From: CAYNVQ01 sp964400735
GTDB taxonomy: Bacteria > Acidobacteriota > Aminicenantia > Aminicenantales > Aminicenantaceae
NCBI GenBank assembly: GCA_964400735.1
Contig: CAYNVQ010000001.1
Location: 248,001-312,000 of the forward strand
DNA: 64,000 nt
Reading direction: 5' to 3'
Below the pieces are notes generated by a model. It was given only the letters and a program-made list of their open reading frames with translations, did not search any database and was not told where the DNA came from. The translations under genes and the position numbers were made by a program. Of this stretch, positions 8,200 to 16,883 are shown piece by piece; positions within the stretch are counted from its first letter, which is position 1; each line of letters begins with the position of its first letter.

Positions 8200-9396
8200 A
8201 TGGAAATCGATGATTTGCTAAAAGTGGCGATAGAAAACGATGCATCCGATCTTCACATAAAAGCAGGAAATTATCCGATTGTCCGCATCCACGGGAAACT
8301 CAAACCACTCACCCAATTTCCCCGACTCAGCCCCAACAACACCTTCGAGTTGGCCCATCAAGTTCTGAATGAGCACCAAAAGGAAAAATTGAAAGCCGAT
8401 TTGGATTTGGATCTGGCCTACAGCCTTCCTGGTTTTGGTCGATTCAGGGGAAGCGTCTATCACCAGAGGGGGAGTCTGGCGCTGGTCATGAGAATCATTC
8501 CCCTCGAAGTCAAAACGATCCAGAGCCTTCTTCTTCCCGAAGTGATCGAAAAAATCGCTATGGAGCCGCGTGGTCTGGTAATGGTGACCGGAACAACTGG
8601 ATCGGGTAAAACAACGACGTTGGCAGCTATGATCGATCATATCAATACCAATCGCAAGGAAAATATCATCACGGTCGAAGATCCTATTGAGTATCTGCAC
8701 AGGGATAAAAAAAGCACGATCAGCCAAAGAGAAGTGGGTATGGACGTCGTGGATTTCTCCAGAGGACTTCGAGCCTCCCTGCGAGAAGATCCAGATGTCA
8801 TCCTTGTCGGCGAAATGCGGGATAGAGAAACGATCGAAACAGCCCTTTTAGCCTCAGAGACAGGCCATCTCGTCATGAGCACATTGCATACCTTGGATGC
8901 TCCCGAGACGATAAACCGTATTGTTTCCGTTTTTGCTCCTCATCACCAGAGACAGATCAGACTGCAATTGGCTAGCATTGTGCGTGCCTGCATCTCCATG
9001 AGGCTCATTCCGAGAAAGGATGGACAAGGGCGTGTACCAGCCGTAGAGGTTATGATAAATACACCCTATATATCGGAGTGTATAAGCGATCGAGAAAAAA
9101 CCGCTCTGATCAGAGACGCCATAGCTGCTGGAGTCTCCCAATACGGGATGCAAACATTCGACCAATCTATCTATCAGCTCTACAAGGACGGCTATATCTC
9201 CTATGAACAGGGATTGAGGTATTCATCGAGCCCTGACAATTTCAAATTGAGGGTCATGGGTATTCGTTCCACTCTCGATGTGGCCCTGGAGGATATGGAA
9301 AAAGAAATGGGCAGAGTAGAAAGACGGCATGAAGAGCCGAAGATCGAAGAAGAAGAATTGGAGACAGCGGAGAAAGAAAGGAAAAAAGACAAATAA
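8200..9396 (+). CDS. pilT: PilT-type type IV pilus retraction ATPase
   Basis: PilT-family hexameric ATPases power type IV pilus retraction and twitching. The 398-residue protein has the N-terminal PAS-like domain (DDLLKVAIENDASDLHIKAG), Walker A GTTGSGKTT near residue 131, the Asp box TVEDPIEYLHRD, Walker B PDVILVGEMRD and the His box ETGHLVMSTLHTLDA. The retraction-associated region reads KTALIRDAIAAG. The last 40 or so residues form an acidic/basic tail (Glu/Lys rich) longer than in typical PilT (about 345-370 residues). Other pilus genes are not in this window. The gene sits between ilvE and alaS with gaps of 15 and 12 bases. PilU is an alternative name for such paralogues. Confidence 0.9.
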   Translation: MEIDDLLKVAIENDASDLHIKAGNYPIVRIHGKLKPLTQFPRLSPNNTFELAHQVLNEHQKEKLKADLDLDLAYSLPGFGRFRGSVYHQRGSLALVMRIIPLEVKTIQSLLLPEVIEKIAMEPRGLVMVTGTTGSGKTTTLAAMIDHINTNRKENIITVEDPIEYLHRDKKSTISQREVGMDVVDFSRGLRASLREDPDVILVGEMRDRETIETALLASETGHLVMSTLHTLDAPETINRIVSVFAPHHQRQIRLQLASIVRACISMRLIPRKDGQGRVPAVEVMINTPYISECISDREKTALIRDAIAAGVSQYGMQTFDQSIYQLYKDGYISYEQGLRYSSSPDNFKLRVMGIRSTLDVALEDMEKEMGRVERRHEEPKIEEEELETAEKERKKDK

Positions 9397-9408
9397 AAGT
9401 TGCTGTAA

Positions 9409-12069
9409 ATGAAAGCCCAGAAGATCAGAGAGACATTTCTCGATTTTTTCGCTCAAAGAAATCATAAAGTCGTCAAGAGCGCATCCCTGCTTCCCAAGGA
9501 TGACCCCACCCTACTTTTTATCAATGCAGGCATGAACCAGTTTAAAAATACTTTTCTGGGGCTGGAGGAGAGAAGCTACAAAAGGGCGGCATCCGTCCAG
9601 AAATGCATGCGGGTAAGCGGGAAACATAATGACCTGGAACAGGTCGGAAAAACGAACAAGCACCATACCTTTTTCGAGATGTTGGGCAACTTTTCCTTTG
9701 GCGATTACTTCAAGGATAAAGCCATAGAATTTGCATGGAAACTGGTGACTGAAGATTTCAGTATGGCCAAGGACAGGCTTTATATCACCGTGTATGAAGA
9801 TGATGACGAGGCTTTCAGGCTATGGAACAAAGGTATCGGTCTCCCCGAAAATAGGATATTTCGGTTCGGAAAAGAGGATAATTATTGGGCTATGGGAGAG
9901 ACAGGCCCTTGCGGTCCCTGTTCCGAAATACATTACGACCTAGGAGAGGAAATAGAATATGGCAAACCGTTCGATTTGATAGAGAAGGGGAGCGACCGGT
10001 TTCTGGAACTATGGAATCTGGTGTTCATGCAGTATGAAAAAACCGAAAAAGGAGAATTGATACAGCTGCCTTCGCCTTCAATAGATACCGGAATGGGTCT
10101 CGAACGTATGGCAGCAGTCCTGCAAAGGAAAAGAAGCAGCTTCGATACAGACCTCTTCTATCCCTTGATTGAGGCGATTTGTGACCTTACGGGAAGAGAA
10201 TATCCTATAGATGACAATAATGATGTGGCCGTAAGAATCATTGCCGACCATATTCGATCCATCACTTTTCTGATCGGAGATGGAATCGTGCCGTCCAATG
10301 AGGGGCATGGTTATGTCTTGCGCAGGTTGATACGGCGGGCATACCGGCAAGGAAATTTTTTAGGACTGGACGAACCTTTCCTTTACAGAATTGTGGGAAG
10401 AGTGATCGACATCATGAAAGATGCCTATCCCGAGCTTTTGGCCTCGGCCACCTACATTTCCAAAGTTTGTCTATCTGAAGAAAGACGCTTTTCTCTTACT
10501 TTATCCTCCGGGCTCCGCACCCTTGATCAATACATAAAAGAAACTAAGAACCGTTCCCAAAGAAACATTTCAGGAACGAAATTGTTCAAGCTTTATGATA
10601 CCTTTGGATTTCCGTTGGATCTGTCAAAAGAGCTCGCAGAGGAACAAGGCCTGGATGTCGATGAGAAAGGATTCCATAGAGAGCTCGAAAAGCAGAGGCA
10701 ACGGGCCAGACAGGCCTGGAAGGGAGAAGAAAAACAAAGAGAAAAAAAAGCTTATGAGAAACTAAAGGGCCTTAAAAGCCAATTTGTAGGATACGATCAG
10801 GAAAAAACCGATTCTGAAGTGACTGCCATTCTTAAAAATGGAGAGATGACTGGCCAACTCAGCGAAGGAGAATCGGGAGAAATTTTCCTCGACCATACAC
10901 CATTCTATGCAGAGGCGGGTGGACAAATAGGAGATACAGGTATTTTGAAAAATCCGCATTTATCCGGGGTTGTCGAAACAGCCTATTTTCCTACTCCGGA
11001 GATCATTGCTCACAAACTCAAGGTCATATCTGGTCAGATTAAAACCCATGACATGGTCGAAGCCATTATCGATACCGCTCAGAGGAAAGCTCTGACCAAA
11101 AATCACACGGCTACCCATCTCCTTCATGCTTCCCTACGGCAGATCCTCGGAGATCATGTTAAACAGGCTGGATCGCTCGTTTCCCCCTCGAGACTGAGGT
11201 TTGATTTCACCCATTTCGCAGCCGTCGATCCTTCTGAACTCTGGCAGATCGAATCCCTCATCAATGAAAAAATTAGGGAAAACATACCCGTGGAAACACG
11301 AATCACAAGTTTGGAGGAAGGAATCAAAGAAGGGGCTATGGCCATTTTCGAGGAAAAATATGGTGAAGAGGTAAGAATGGTCACTATCGGCGATTTTAGC
11401 AAGGAACTCTGTGGAGGAGTACACGTTCATCAAACCGGAGAGATCGGATTGTTCAAGATCGTTTCTGAGGCAAGTATAGCCGCTGGAATGCGAAGGATCG
11501 AAGCGCTGACTGGCGAAGGGGCTATCCATAATATCCAGGAAGAAGAAGATCTTTTGTCCGAGATACAGCTACTCCTGAATACATCGAAAAATGAACTTCC
11601 CGAGCAGATAAACAAGCTAAAAGAATCCCTCAAAAGTATGGAGAAGGAAAATAAGAGTCTGCGCCAAAAATTGTCTCACGCTCGCTACCAAAAAGAAATC
11701 CAGGAAGTTCATAACATTCAAGGAGTATCGATCCTAACCCAAAAAGTGGAAGGAGTGACCATGGGGGAGCTTCGGGAATTGGCCGATTCTCTCAAGCAAA
11801 AAATGATTTCTGGGATAGTCGTGCTGGCTACCTCTCTGGAAGAGAAGGCTTTACTGGTGGTCTCTGTGACAAAGGATCTAACAGACCGTATTCATGCCCA
11901 AGACTTGATAAAAAGACTGGCCCCGATCATCGGAGGCGGCGGAGGAGGCCGCCCCGATTTCGCTCAAGCCGGAGGAACGAAGCCCGATCAGATTCCTTCC
12001 GTTTTCAAAAAAATTGATTCCATCCTCCAAGAAATTTTGCCCCCAAAAATCACCCCCAAAGAGGATTGA
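9409..12069 (+). CDS. alaS: Alanyl-tRNA synthetase
   Basis: AlaRS charges tRNA-Ala and edits mischarged Ser and Gly. The 886-residue protein is complete. It has the class II catalytic domain (LFINAGMNQFKNTFLG, KHHTFFEMLGNFSFGDYF), the tRNA-recognition region, and the editing domain with the zinc ligands HTATH (His566, His570) and CGGVH (Cys668, His672). A coiled-coil precedes the C-Ala domain with GGGGGGRPDFAQAGG near the end. The ATG at 9409 follows pilT by 12 bases and has only a weak ribosome site. There is no sign of truncation or unusual insertion. Confidence 0.97.
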   Translation: MKAQKIRETFLDFFAQRNHKVVKSASLLPKDDPTLLFINAGMNQFKNTFLGLEERSYKRAASVQKCMRVSGKHNDLEQVGKTNKHHTFFEMLGNFSFGDYFKDKAIEFAWKLVTEDFSMAKDRLYITVYEDDDEAFRLWNKGIGLPENRIFRFGKEDNYWAMGETGPCGPCSEIHYDLGEEIEYGKPFDLIEKGSDRFLELWNLVFMQYEKTEKGELIQLPSPSIDTGMGLERMAAVLQRKRSSFDTDLFYPLIEAICDLTGREYPIDDNNDVAVRIIADHIRSITFLIGDGIVPSNEGHGYVLRRLIRRAYRQGNFLGLDEPFLYRIVGRVIDIMKDAYPELLASATYISKVCLSEERRFSLTLSSGLRTLDQYIKETKNRSQRNISGTKLFKLYDTFGFPLDLSKELAEEQGLDVDEKGFHRELEKQRQRARQAWKGEEKQREKKAYEKLKGLKSQFVGYDQEKTDSEVTAILKNGEMTGQLSEGESGEIFLDHTPFYAEAGGQIGDTGILKNPHLSGVVETAYFPTPEIIAHKLKVISGQIKTHDMVEAIIDTAQRKALTKNHTATHLLHASLRQILGDHVKQAGSLVSPSRLRFDFTHFAAVDPSELWQIESLINEKIRENIPVETRITSLEEGIKEGAMAIFEEKYGEEVRMVTIGDFSKELCGGVHVHQTGEIGLFKIVSEASIAAGMRRIEALTGEGAIHNIQEEEDLLSEIQLLLNTSKNELPEQINKLKESLKSMEKENKSLRQKLSHARYQKEIQEVHNIQGVSILTQKVEGVTMGELRELADSLKQKMISGIVVLATSLEEKALLVVSVTKDLTDRIHAQDLIKRLAPIIGGGGGGRPDFAQAGGTKPDQIPSVFKKIDSILQEILPPKITPKED

Positions 12070-12102
12070 TGAGGATGTTTTTTTTTGCCATCATAAGATA
12101 TA

Positions 12103-12705
12103 ATGGGCAATAAAAAGAACACATGCTCCCTTCTCACTGCCTTAGTAGCTCTATTTCTATACGCATCTACCTTGTCGGCACTGAGCAACGGTGGTCAAGA
12201 GTCCCTTCCTTCCAGTCAGTACGATCAAATCATCGCCAGTGTCGCTCAAGAATACAAGGTGCCTGCATCTCTTGTCCACTCTATAATAAAGGCCGAGTCC
12301 GGCTATGATTCCTGGGCCATTTCTCCCAAAGGCGCCATGGGCTTGATGCAGCTAATGCCAGTAACCGCCATTCAATACAAGGTGCAAAATGTGTTTGATC
12401 CCAGACAAAATATCGAAGGCGGAGTCAAATATCTGCTGGACTTAATAAAGCTGTACGAAGGAAATACTCAGTATGTCCTTGCAGCCTATAATGCAGGACA
12501 AGAAGCTATAAAAAAGTATGGGGGCGTGCCTCCCTATGCGGAAACCCGGAACTACATAAAAAAAGTGATGGCATCCTATCCGGAATCGAAGATCCACACA
12601 AGAACAAAAATATATTCGTTTTACGACGAAAACGGAAGATTTGTCCTTACCAATAATCGTGCCCTCTGGGAGAAGTATAAGAAAAGATCGAACAAAACTG
12701 AATAA
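12103..12705 (+). CDS. Exported lytic transglycosylase (SLT domain)
   Basis: The enzyme is predicted to cleave the MurNAc-GlcNAc bond of peptidoglycan in the periplasm, leaving 1,6-anhydroMurNAc ends. The 200-residue protein starts with a signal peptide (hydrophobic residues about 9-26). The goose-type lysozyme-like SLT domain contains the catalytic Glu65 in KAESGYDSWAISPKGAMG, followed by LMQLMP and AAYNAGQEAI. A short basic C-terminus follows, with a segment (YSFYDENGRFVLTN) like the DUF4124-type tails found on small SLT proteins. The start ATG at 12103 lacks a clear ribosome site. It comes 33 bases after alaS and ends opposite the minus-strand lipid kinase gene. Confidence 0.88.
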   Translation: MGNKKNTCSLLTALVALFLYASTLSALSNGGQESLPSSQYDQIIASVAQEYKVPASLVHSIIKAESGYDSWAISPKGAMGLMQLMPVTAIQYKVQNVFDPRQNIEGGVKYLLDLIKLYEGNTQYVLAAYNAGQEAIKKYGGVPPYAETRNYIKKVMASYPESKIHTRTKIYSFYDENGRFVLTNNRALWEKYKKRSNKTE

Positions 12706-12729
12706 TGACAGTTGAGGCGACTTGCCTGG

Positions 12730-13665
12730 TTAAATATAGCCCTTTATAGGAATGCTCCGGGGGATGATTTCAAAAACTGCCGGCAATTTCCCCACTTGCT
12801 CTCCATCGATTTCGATCAACACATCTTCTTTTGTATCTTCGGGAATCGCCTCTATCTTTTTTCCTCGATGGAGCAGGATCTTGGGATGGGATAAATGGGT
12901 TCCTGCATATATTCTCCAAACATTCATCAGGAATTCCATGACCCTCATACCTTTAACCAGCACGATATCGAAAAGTTCATCATCAAGCTTAGCATCCGGA
13001 GCGATTTTCATTCCCTTGCCAAAAATCCTTCCGTTAGAAACGGCTCCGATAAGATATTCTCCCCTGGGAATTTCTTCGTCGTCTATTTTCAATTTTATCG
13101 TTTTGTTTTGGTAGCCGAAAAAAGTCGAGAGAGTGCTTTTCAAATAAGAAGCAGCTTTTCTTTTAGTCCTATTCTGGTTCATTCGCTCCAGAACTTCGCC
13201 GCCAAATCCAAAATCAGCCACGTTGAGAAAATATCTTTCCTCATTATTACCTTCATGGTTTAAAAAACTAGCTTTTCCGATGTCGATTGCGGGGGAGGGA
13301 GCTTGAGTCAACACTTTTAATGCGTGTTTTAAGCTGGAAGGAATACGGAGGCTTTTGCTGAAGTCGCATCCTGTCCCAGACGGCACTATTCCCAAAACGG
13401 CATGGGGATTGATTAAGTTCTTTCCCTCGAAAAAGCCATTGGCAATCTCATTTATGGTGCCATCTCCTCCCACTCCAACAATCATCTCCGATCCCCCCCG
13501 TAGAGCGGCCCTTGATATTTCAGTGGCTTGTTCCGGTTTTTCTGTGAATTCGTATTTGAATTCCTTGATAAAGGTTTTTAGGGCTTCCTTGATTTGTTCC
13601 CATTTTTTTCGTGTTCGCCCTTTGTTTGATTCAGGGTTGACGATCACTTGAGTTTTTAGAAACAT
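12730..13665 (-). CDS. Diacylglycerol kinase family lipid kinase
   Basis: Members of this family phosphorylate diacylglycerol or related lipids using ATP. The chosen product has 311 residues and starts FLKTQVIVNPESNKGRT after the ATG at 13665. That ATG has GAGGAG eight bases upstream; the frame stays open upstream to 13776 but without a ribosome site. Visible motifs are VGVGGDGTINEIANGF, LGIVPSGTGCDFSKSL, a mid-region DIGKASF, and a C-terminal beta-rich part ending with IEIDGEQVGKLPAVFEIIP. These match the DagK/YegS/BmrU fold. The start overlaps the end of the upstream membrane-protein gene by 35 bases, implying translational coupling. The exact lipid substrate cannot be told from sequence. 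Confidence 0.9.
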   Translation of the reverse strand: MFLKTQVIVNPESNKGRTRKKWEQIKEALKTFIKEFKYEFTEKPEQATEISRAALRGGSEMIVGVGGDGTINEIANGFFEGKNLINPHAVLGIVPSGTGCDFSKSLRIPSSLKHALKVLTQAPSPAIDIGKASFLNHEGNNEERYFLNVADFGFGGEVLERMNQNRTKRKAASYLKSTLSTFFGYQNKTIKLKIDDEEIPRGEYLIGAVSNGRIFGKGMKIAPDAKLDDELFDIVLVKGMRVMEFLMNVWRIYAGTHLSHPKILLHRGKKIEAIPEDTKEDVLIEIDGEQVGKLPAVFEIIPRSIPIKGYI

Positions 13666-14152
13666 CCACAACTCCTCTTTCGGTCTGGACTTTTTTCTTC
13701 CCGAACAAGGAAATGCCGATAATTCCTCCCAAGGCACCCAAAGCTGAATAGATGACCACAGAGAATGCCAGTCCAATCAGGGTCCAAGCAATAGAAGTTT
13801 CAAAAGTCCCTTCTGAAAAAAAACGCTCGAAGCCTGATGGCATATCTTCATAATATTTAGAAAATCTATCCATCATTCCTTGGACCAACCTTTCGCTCAG
13901 GGCACTGAAGGGGAGGCTGATCAGAAAACCCACCACAGCAGCTATGATACCTGCGAACACACCGACGATTGCACCGTCTCCTGCTGTTGGCCCCCACGAC
14001 GAATCCTTGGAAAGGAAGTAGGCCGCTAACATACCTCCTCCTATAATCCAGAGACAGCAGAGACAGTTGACGAAGGGGATACCAGAAAGAACTCCCGCTC
14101 CGGCCCCTCCGATCAGAGCTGGAACGAACATGCCAGGCCTTTGGTCTTTCAT
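13631..14152 (-). CDS. Multi-spanning membrane protein of unknown function
   Basis: I do not recognise a named family. The 173-residue protein has about four hydrophobic segments rich in glycine and small residues (for example PALIGGAGAGVLSGIPF, VGVFAGIIAAVVGFLI and VIYSALGALGGIIGISLFG). A loop of about 35 polar residues containing RFSKYYEDMPSGFERFF lies between the second and third pair. A pair of Cys residues (NCLCCLWIIGG) lies in the first region. The C-terminus (KKVQTERGVVDVSKNSS) is cytoplasmic-like. The ATG at 14152 follows an AGGAGAAAGACGG ribosome site. Its 3' end overlaps the lipid kinase start, so the two proteins may act on the same membrane lipids; that is inference. Confidence 0.75.
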   Translation of the reverse strand: MKDQRPGMFVPALIGGAGAGVLSGIPFVNCLCCLWIIGGGMLAAYFLSKDSSWGPTAGDGAIVGVFAGIIAAVVGFLISLPFSALSERLVQGMMDRFSKYYEDMPSGFERFFSEGTFETSIAWTLIGLAFSVVIYSALGALGGIIGISLFGKKKVQTERGVVDVSKNSSDRQP

Positions 14153-14211
14153 CCGTCTTTCTCCTTGATACTTTATTCTATTTTTTTTGAAGCTAACATT
14201 TCAAGATAAAT

Positions 14212-14742
14212 TTATCTTCGGTTTTGACGAAGGAAGTAGTCGGATATACCAGCTATGAAATAAAAAGGAAGGAGGATTCCCCATAGGACTCCCGTAATAA
14301 GCCGTATCAAGTTCGAACCTGCCCAAATACCCAAAAAATTGCCAGCAGCATCTATCACTATTGGGACAGAAACGGCGATGATGTACTTAGCCGAGGGCAA
14401 AGAGGGAGCCGAAAATCCCCTTATCAATGGAAAAAACATTGTCCCGAGCAAAAAACCGGAATAAATTCCAAAACAACGGGCACAGACAGCCAAAGGATAC
14501 CCGAAGATATACAGGCACCTCGAGGGGATTTGATGGCAGGTGGGGGCAAAAACAGCATAAATAAATTTCGCTAGCCCTGAAGATCGGCTTTGAAGGTAGG
14601 GCGCTAATAAAATTAATCCCATCCATAGAGTAATTCCTATCAAAGTCAACGAATAGATACATATAATTTTTTGTCTAATCGTCATAGAGTAAAGCTGATT
14701 TGATAAAAGATGTTCTGGATTGAAAAAACAGTTTAGTCTCAT
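14212..14742 (-). CDS. DUF2085 family membrane protein
   Basis: The 176-residue protein contains the conserved core of DUF2085: CHQIPSRCLYIFGYPLAVC followed closely by ARCFGIYSGFLLG. About four transmembrane helices are visible. The conserved Cys/His residues suggest metal or cofactor binding at the membrane, but the biochemical role of the family is unknown. The longest frame starts at 14742; an internal Met at 14685 (MTIRQKIICIYS) is an equally possible start since neither has a strong ribosome site. It lies 59 bases upstream of the other minus-strand membrane protein and probably begins this three-gene minus-strand unit. Confidence 0.8.
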   Translation of the reverse strand: MRLNCFFNPEHLLSNQLYSMTIRQKIICIYSLTLIGITLWMGLILLAPYLQSRSSGLAKFIYAVFAPTCHQIPSRCLYIFGYPLAVCARCFGIYSGFLLGTMFFPLIRGFSAPSLPSAKYIIAVSVPIVIDAAGNFLGIWAGSNLIRLITGVLWGILLPFYFIAGISDYFLRQNRR

Positions 14743-14837
14743 GTCCGCTCAAAGTCAACTTTATGAAGCGGAGTCCATACAGTATCCTAATATTTAATCT
14801 TCTCTTTTTCTTGGTGGCAGCATTTTAAATGAATTAT

Positions 14838-14866
14838 TTGACAGCGGTTATTTCAAAGTGTAAATT
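14838..14866 (+). promoter_or_regulatory. Sigma-70-type promoter of the TPR/pseudoprotease gene
   Basis: TTGACA (14838-14843) is a full -35 consensus match, and TAAATT (14861-14866) lies 17 bases further on. Transcription would start near 14873, leaving a leader of about 48 bases that contains the hairpin at 14880-14901. Confidence 0.5.
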
Positions 14867-14879
14867 ACTTTTTTAGAAC

Positions 14880-14901
14880 CTGGGGACAAATCGTGCCCCA
14901 G
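14880..14901 (+). repeat. 5'-leader hairpin, REP-like
   Basis: CTGGGG (14880-14885) pairs with CCCCAG (14896-14901) across a 10-base loop; an inner AC/GT pair can extend the stem with one bulged base. It lies between the promoter and the ribosome site GGAGG of the gene at 14921. The GGGGAC core recurs in the inverted repeat at 54218-54307. It is not followed by a T tract, so it is not a normal terminator. Confidence 0.4.
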
Positions 14902-14920
14902 TCCATCCTAGGAGGTCGGA

Positions 14921-16750
14921 ATGAAAAATTTTAAATCTTTAATTATCTTTTCTGTCTTTTTGCTCCTCCTCCCTTTATTGCCTCTTTTTTCCCAAACGGA
15001 GGAAGTGAAGCAAATCTTTGAGCAGAATTTGCCAAGCGTGGTTTTATTCTCGACTTTTGGAGTGGACGAAGAACTTATCAGCAAAGGTTCGGGTTTTATC
15101 ATCGGAGAAAAAATTCTTGCCACAAGCTACTCCTTGGTCAGTCAAGCGACATCAGCAGAAGGAATGGATTATAGAGGAAAAAAAGTAAAATTCGCCGGCA
15201 TTATCGCTGTTGATAAAAATTTTGGAATAGCTTTAGTAGAAATCAACCGAAAGGATCCCGTGATAACTTTGGGTGAAGCCGCGGGCCTGGAAAGGGGGGA
15301 CAAAATCTTTGCCTTAGGTGGTAACGAAGCCGCCGAACTATCCCTTTCCGAAGGAGAAATCTTTAATTTCCACGAATACAAGTCTCAAAGACTGATCGAG
15401 ACGTCTTTGACTGTTCCGGAATCTTATGATGGTGGACCGGTTCTCGACTCGGCAGGGAAGGTTATCGGGCTGATTGTTTTTCTGGATATTAACCAAAAAA
15501 TAATTGTGCCTTCCGAAGTTATCAAGCTCATCCCCAAATCTCAGGATGCCACAAAATTCAAGGATCGGGCAGGAGAAGATTATTTTTCCACCTTAGATGG
15601 AGCTGATTTGGCTTCTCGAGTTTTTCTTTCTATGAATAATACAAGCAAAGCAGAGAAATTTCTAAAAAAAATTCTCGAGATAAAACCGGACGATCTGGAG
15701 GTGCTTGGTCAACTGGCCTATGTTTATTCCGAGCAAAGAGATTATTCTTCGGCCATAAATGCCTACAAAAAAATTGTCGAGGTGGCACCCAGCAAGGATG
15801 ATGCTTTTTATGGGATGGGTATTGTCTATCTCAAAATGATGAACTGGAAGGAGGCCATAACTACACTCACCAAGGCTGTCGAGCTCAATCCCAATAACAA
15901 CGAAGCCTATTATCATATTGCCACCGCCCATCAAGAGCTCAAGGAATTCGATAAGGCTGCAGAGGCTTATAAGAAGTTTATTGCAACAAATCCAGCGCAA
16001 CCCTATGAGGCCTACAACCTTCTCGGTCGGTGCTTGATGGAGCTGGGCCAGTATTCGGAGGCAGCGGATGCGTTTCTTGGAGCCCTAAAAGGTATCCCTG
16101 ATGATGTGAATATCACCTATAAGCTGGCTCAGGCCTATGAAAAAGCCGGCCAGCTCGATCAGGCTGCCGAGACTTACGAAAAATTGGCCCAAATGCAGCC
16201 CGAAGAAGCGAAGATTTACTACAATACGATTATCAACATGTACAACAATGCCAAGATGCCCGAAAAGGCCGCAGAAGCTGCACGAAAATTGGTCGATCTC
16301 AACCCGAACGATTCCGATGCCCTCTTCAATCTGGGATTTATGTTCGTGCAGATGAAAAAATATGATGAAGCCGTTGAATTGTTGAATAGAGTCATCGAGT
16401 TGAACCCGAGTATGGAATATGCCTATCTCAATATAGGATTTTCCTATTACTCTTTGAAACAATACTCCAAAGCCATCGAAGCCTACTCGAAAACGGTCGA
16501 GTTGTTTCCAGAAAACCCTGATGCCTGGATGTTTTTAGGGATGAGTTATATGCAATTGAAGAATTGGGCCAAAGCGGCGGACCCGCTCAAAAAATCAATA
16601 GAAATAAGGCCCGATAGCGGAAGTGCTTACTACAATTTGGCCATATGTTACCTGAATCTCCATGACAACTATAGCGCAAAGGAGGTCTATGACAAGCTTC
16701 AGCAAGTGGATCCGAATCTAGCCCAGCAGCTTAAAAAATACATCAAGTAA
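14921..16750 (+). CDS. Exported TPR protein with a degenerate trypsin-like domain
   Basis: The 609-residue protein has a signal peptide (residues about 1-25), then a chymotrypsin-fold region like DegP/HtrA (about 26-205), then about ten TPR repeats to the C-terminus (for example DDAFYGMGIVYLKMMNWKEA). The protease domain keeps the scaffold (GSGFIIGEKILAT, GGPVLDSAGKVIGLI). The expected catalytic His site (usually NHV) reads SYSLV. The Asp site (usually TDLA) reads FGIA, and the Ser site (usually GNSGGP) reads SYDGGP. All three active residues therefore look lost. This suggests a binding scaffold in the periplasm rather than a protease. The start ATG has a strong GGAGG ribosome site, and its own promoter lies upstream. 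Confidence 0.85.
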   Translation: MKNFKSLIIFSVFLLLLPLLPLFSQTEEVKQIFEQNLPSVVLFSTFGVDEELISKGSGFIIGEKILATSYSLVSQATSAEGMDYRGKKVKFAGIIAVDKNFGIALVEINRKDPVITLGEAAGLERGDKIFALGGNEAAELSLSEGEIFNFHEYKSQRLIETSLTVPESYDGGPVLDSAGKVIGLIVFLDINQKIIVPSEVIKLIPKSQDATKFKDRAGEDYFSTLDGADLASRVFLSMNNTSKAEKFLKKILEIKPDDLEVLGQLAYVYSEQRDYSSAINAYKKIVEVAPSKDDAFYGMGIVYLKMMNWKEAITTLTKAVELNPNNNEAYYHIATAHQELKEFDKAAEAYKKFIATNPAQPYEAYNLLGRCLMELGQYSEAADAFLGALKGIPDDVNITYKLAQAYEKAGQLDQAAETYEKLAQMQPEEAKIYYNTIINMYNNAKMPEKAAEAARKLVDLNPNDSDALFNLGFMFVQMKKYDEAVELLNRVIELNPSMEYAYLNIGFSYYSLKQYSKAIEAYSKTVELFPENPDAWMFLGMSYMQLKNWAKAADPLKKSIEIRPDSGSAYYNLAICYLNLHDNYSAKEVYDKLQQVDPNLAQQLKKYIK

Positions 16751-16883
16751 TTTCGCCTTTAAGAACATTGGTCAGAAATCGGCAACAGTAATTACTCAGA
16801 CCAGCCATACGAATATTTAATATAAAATAAAAGCTTAGACGACAGAAAAGCGCATAAAATCTATCAAATAACGGAAATGAGGG

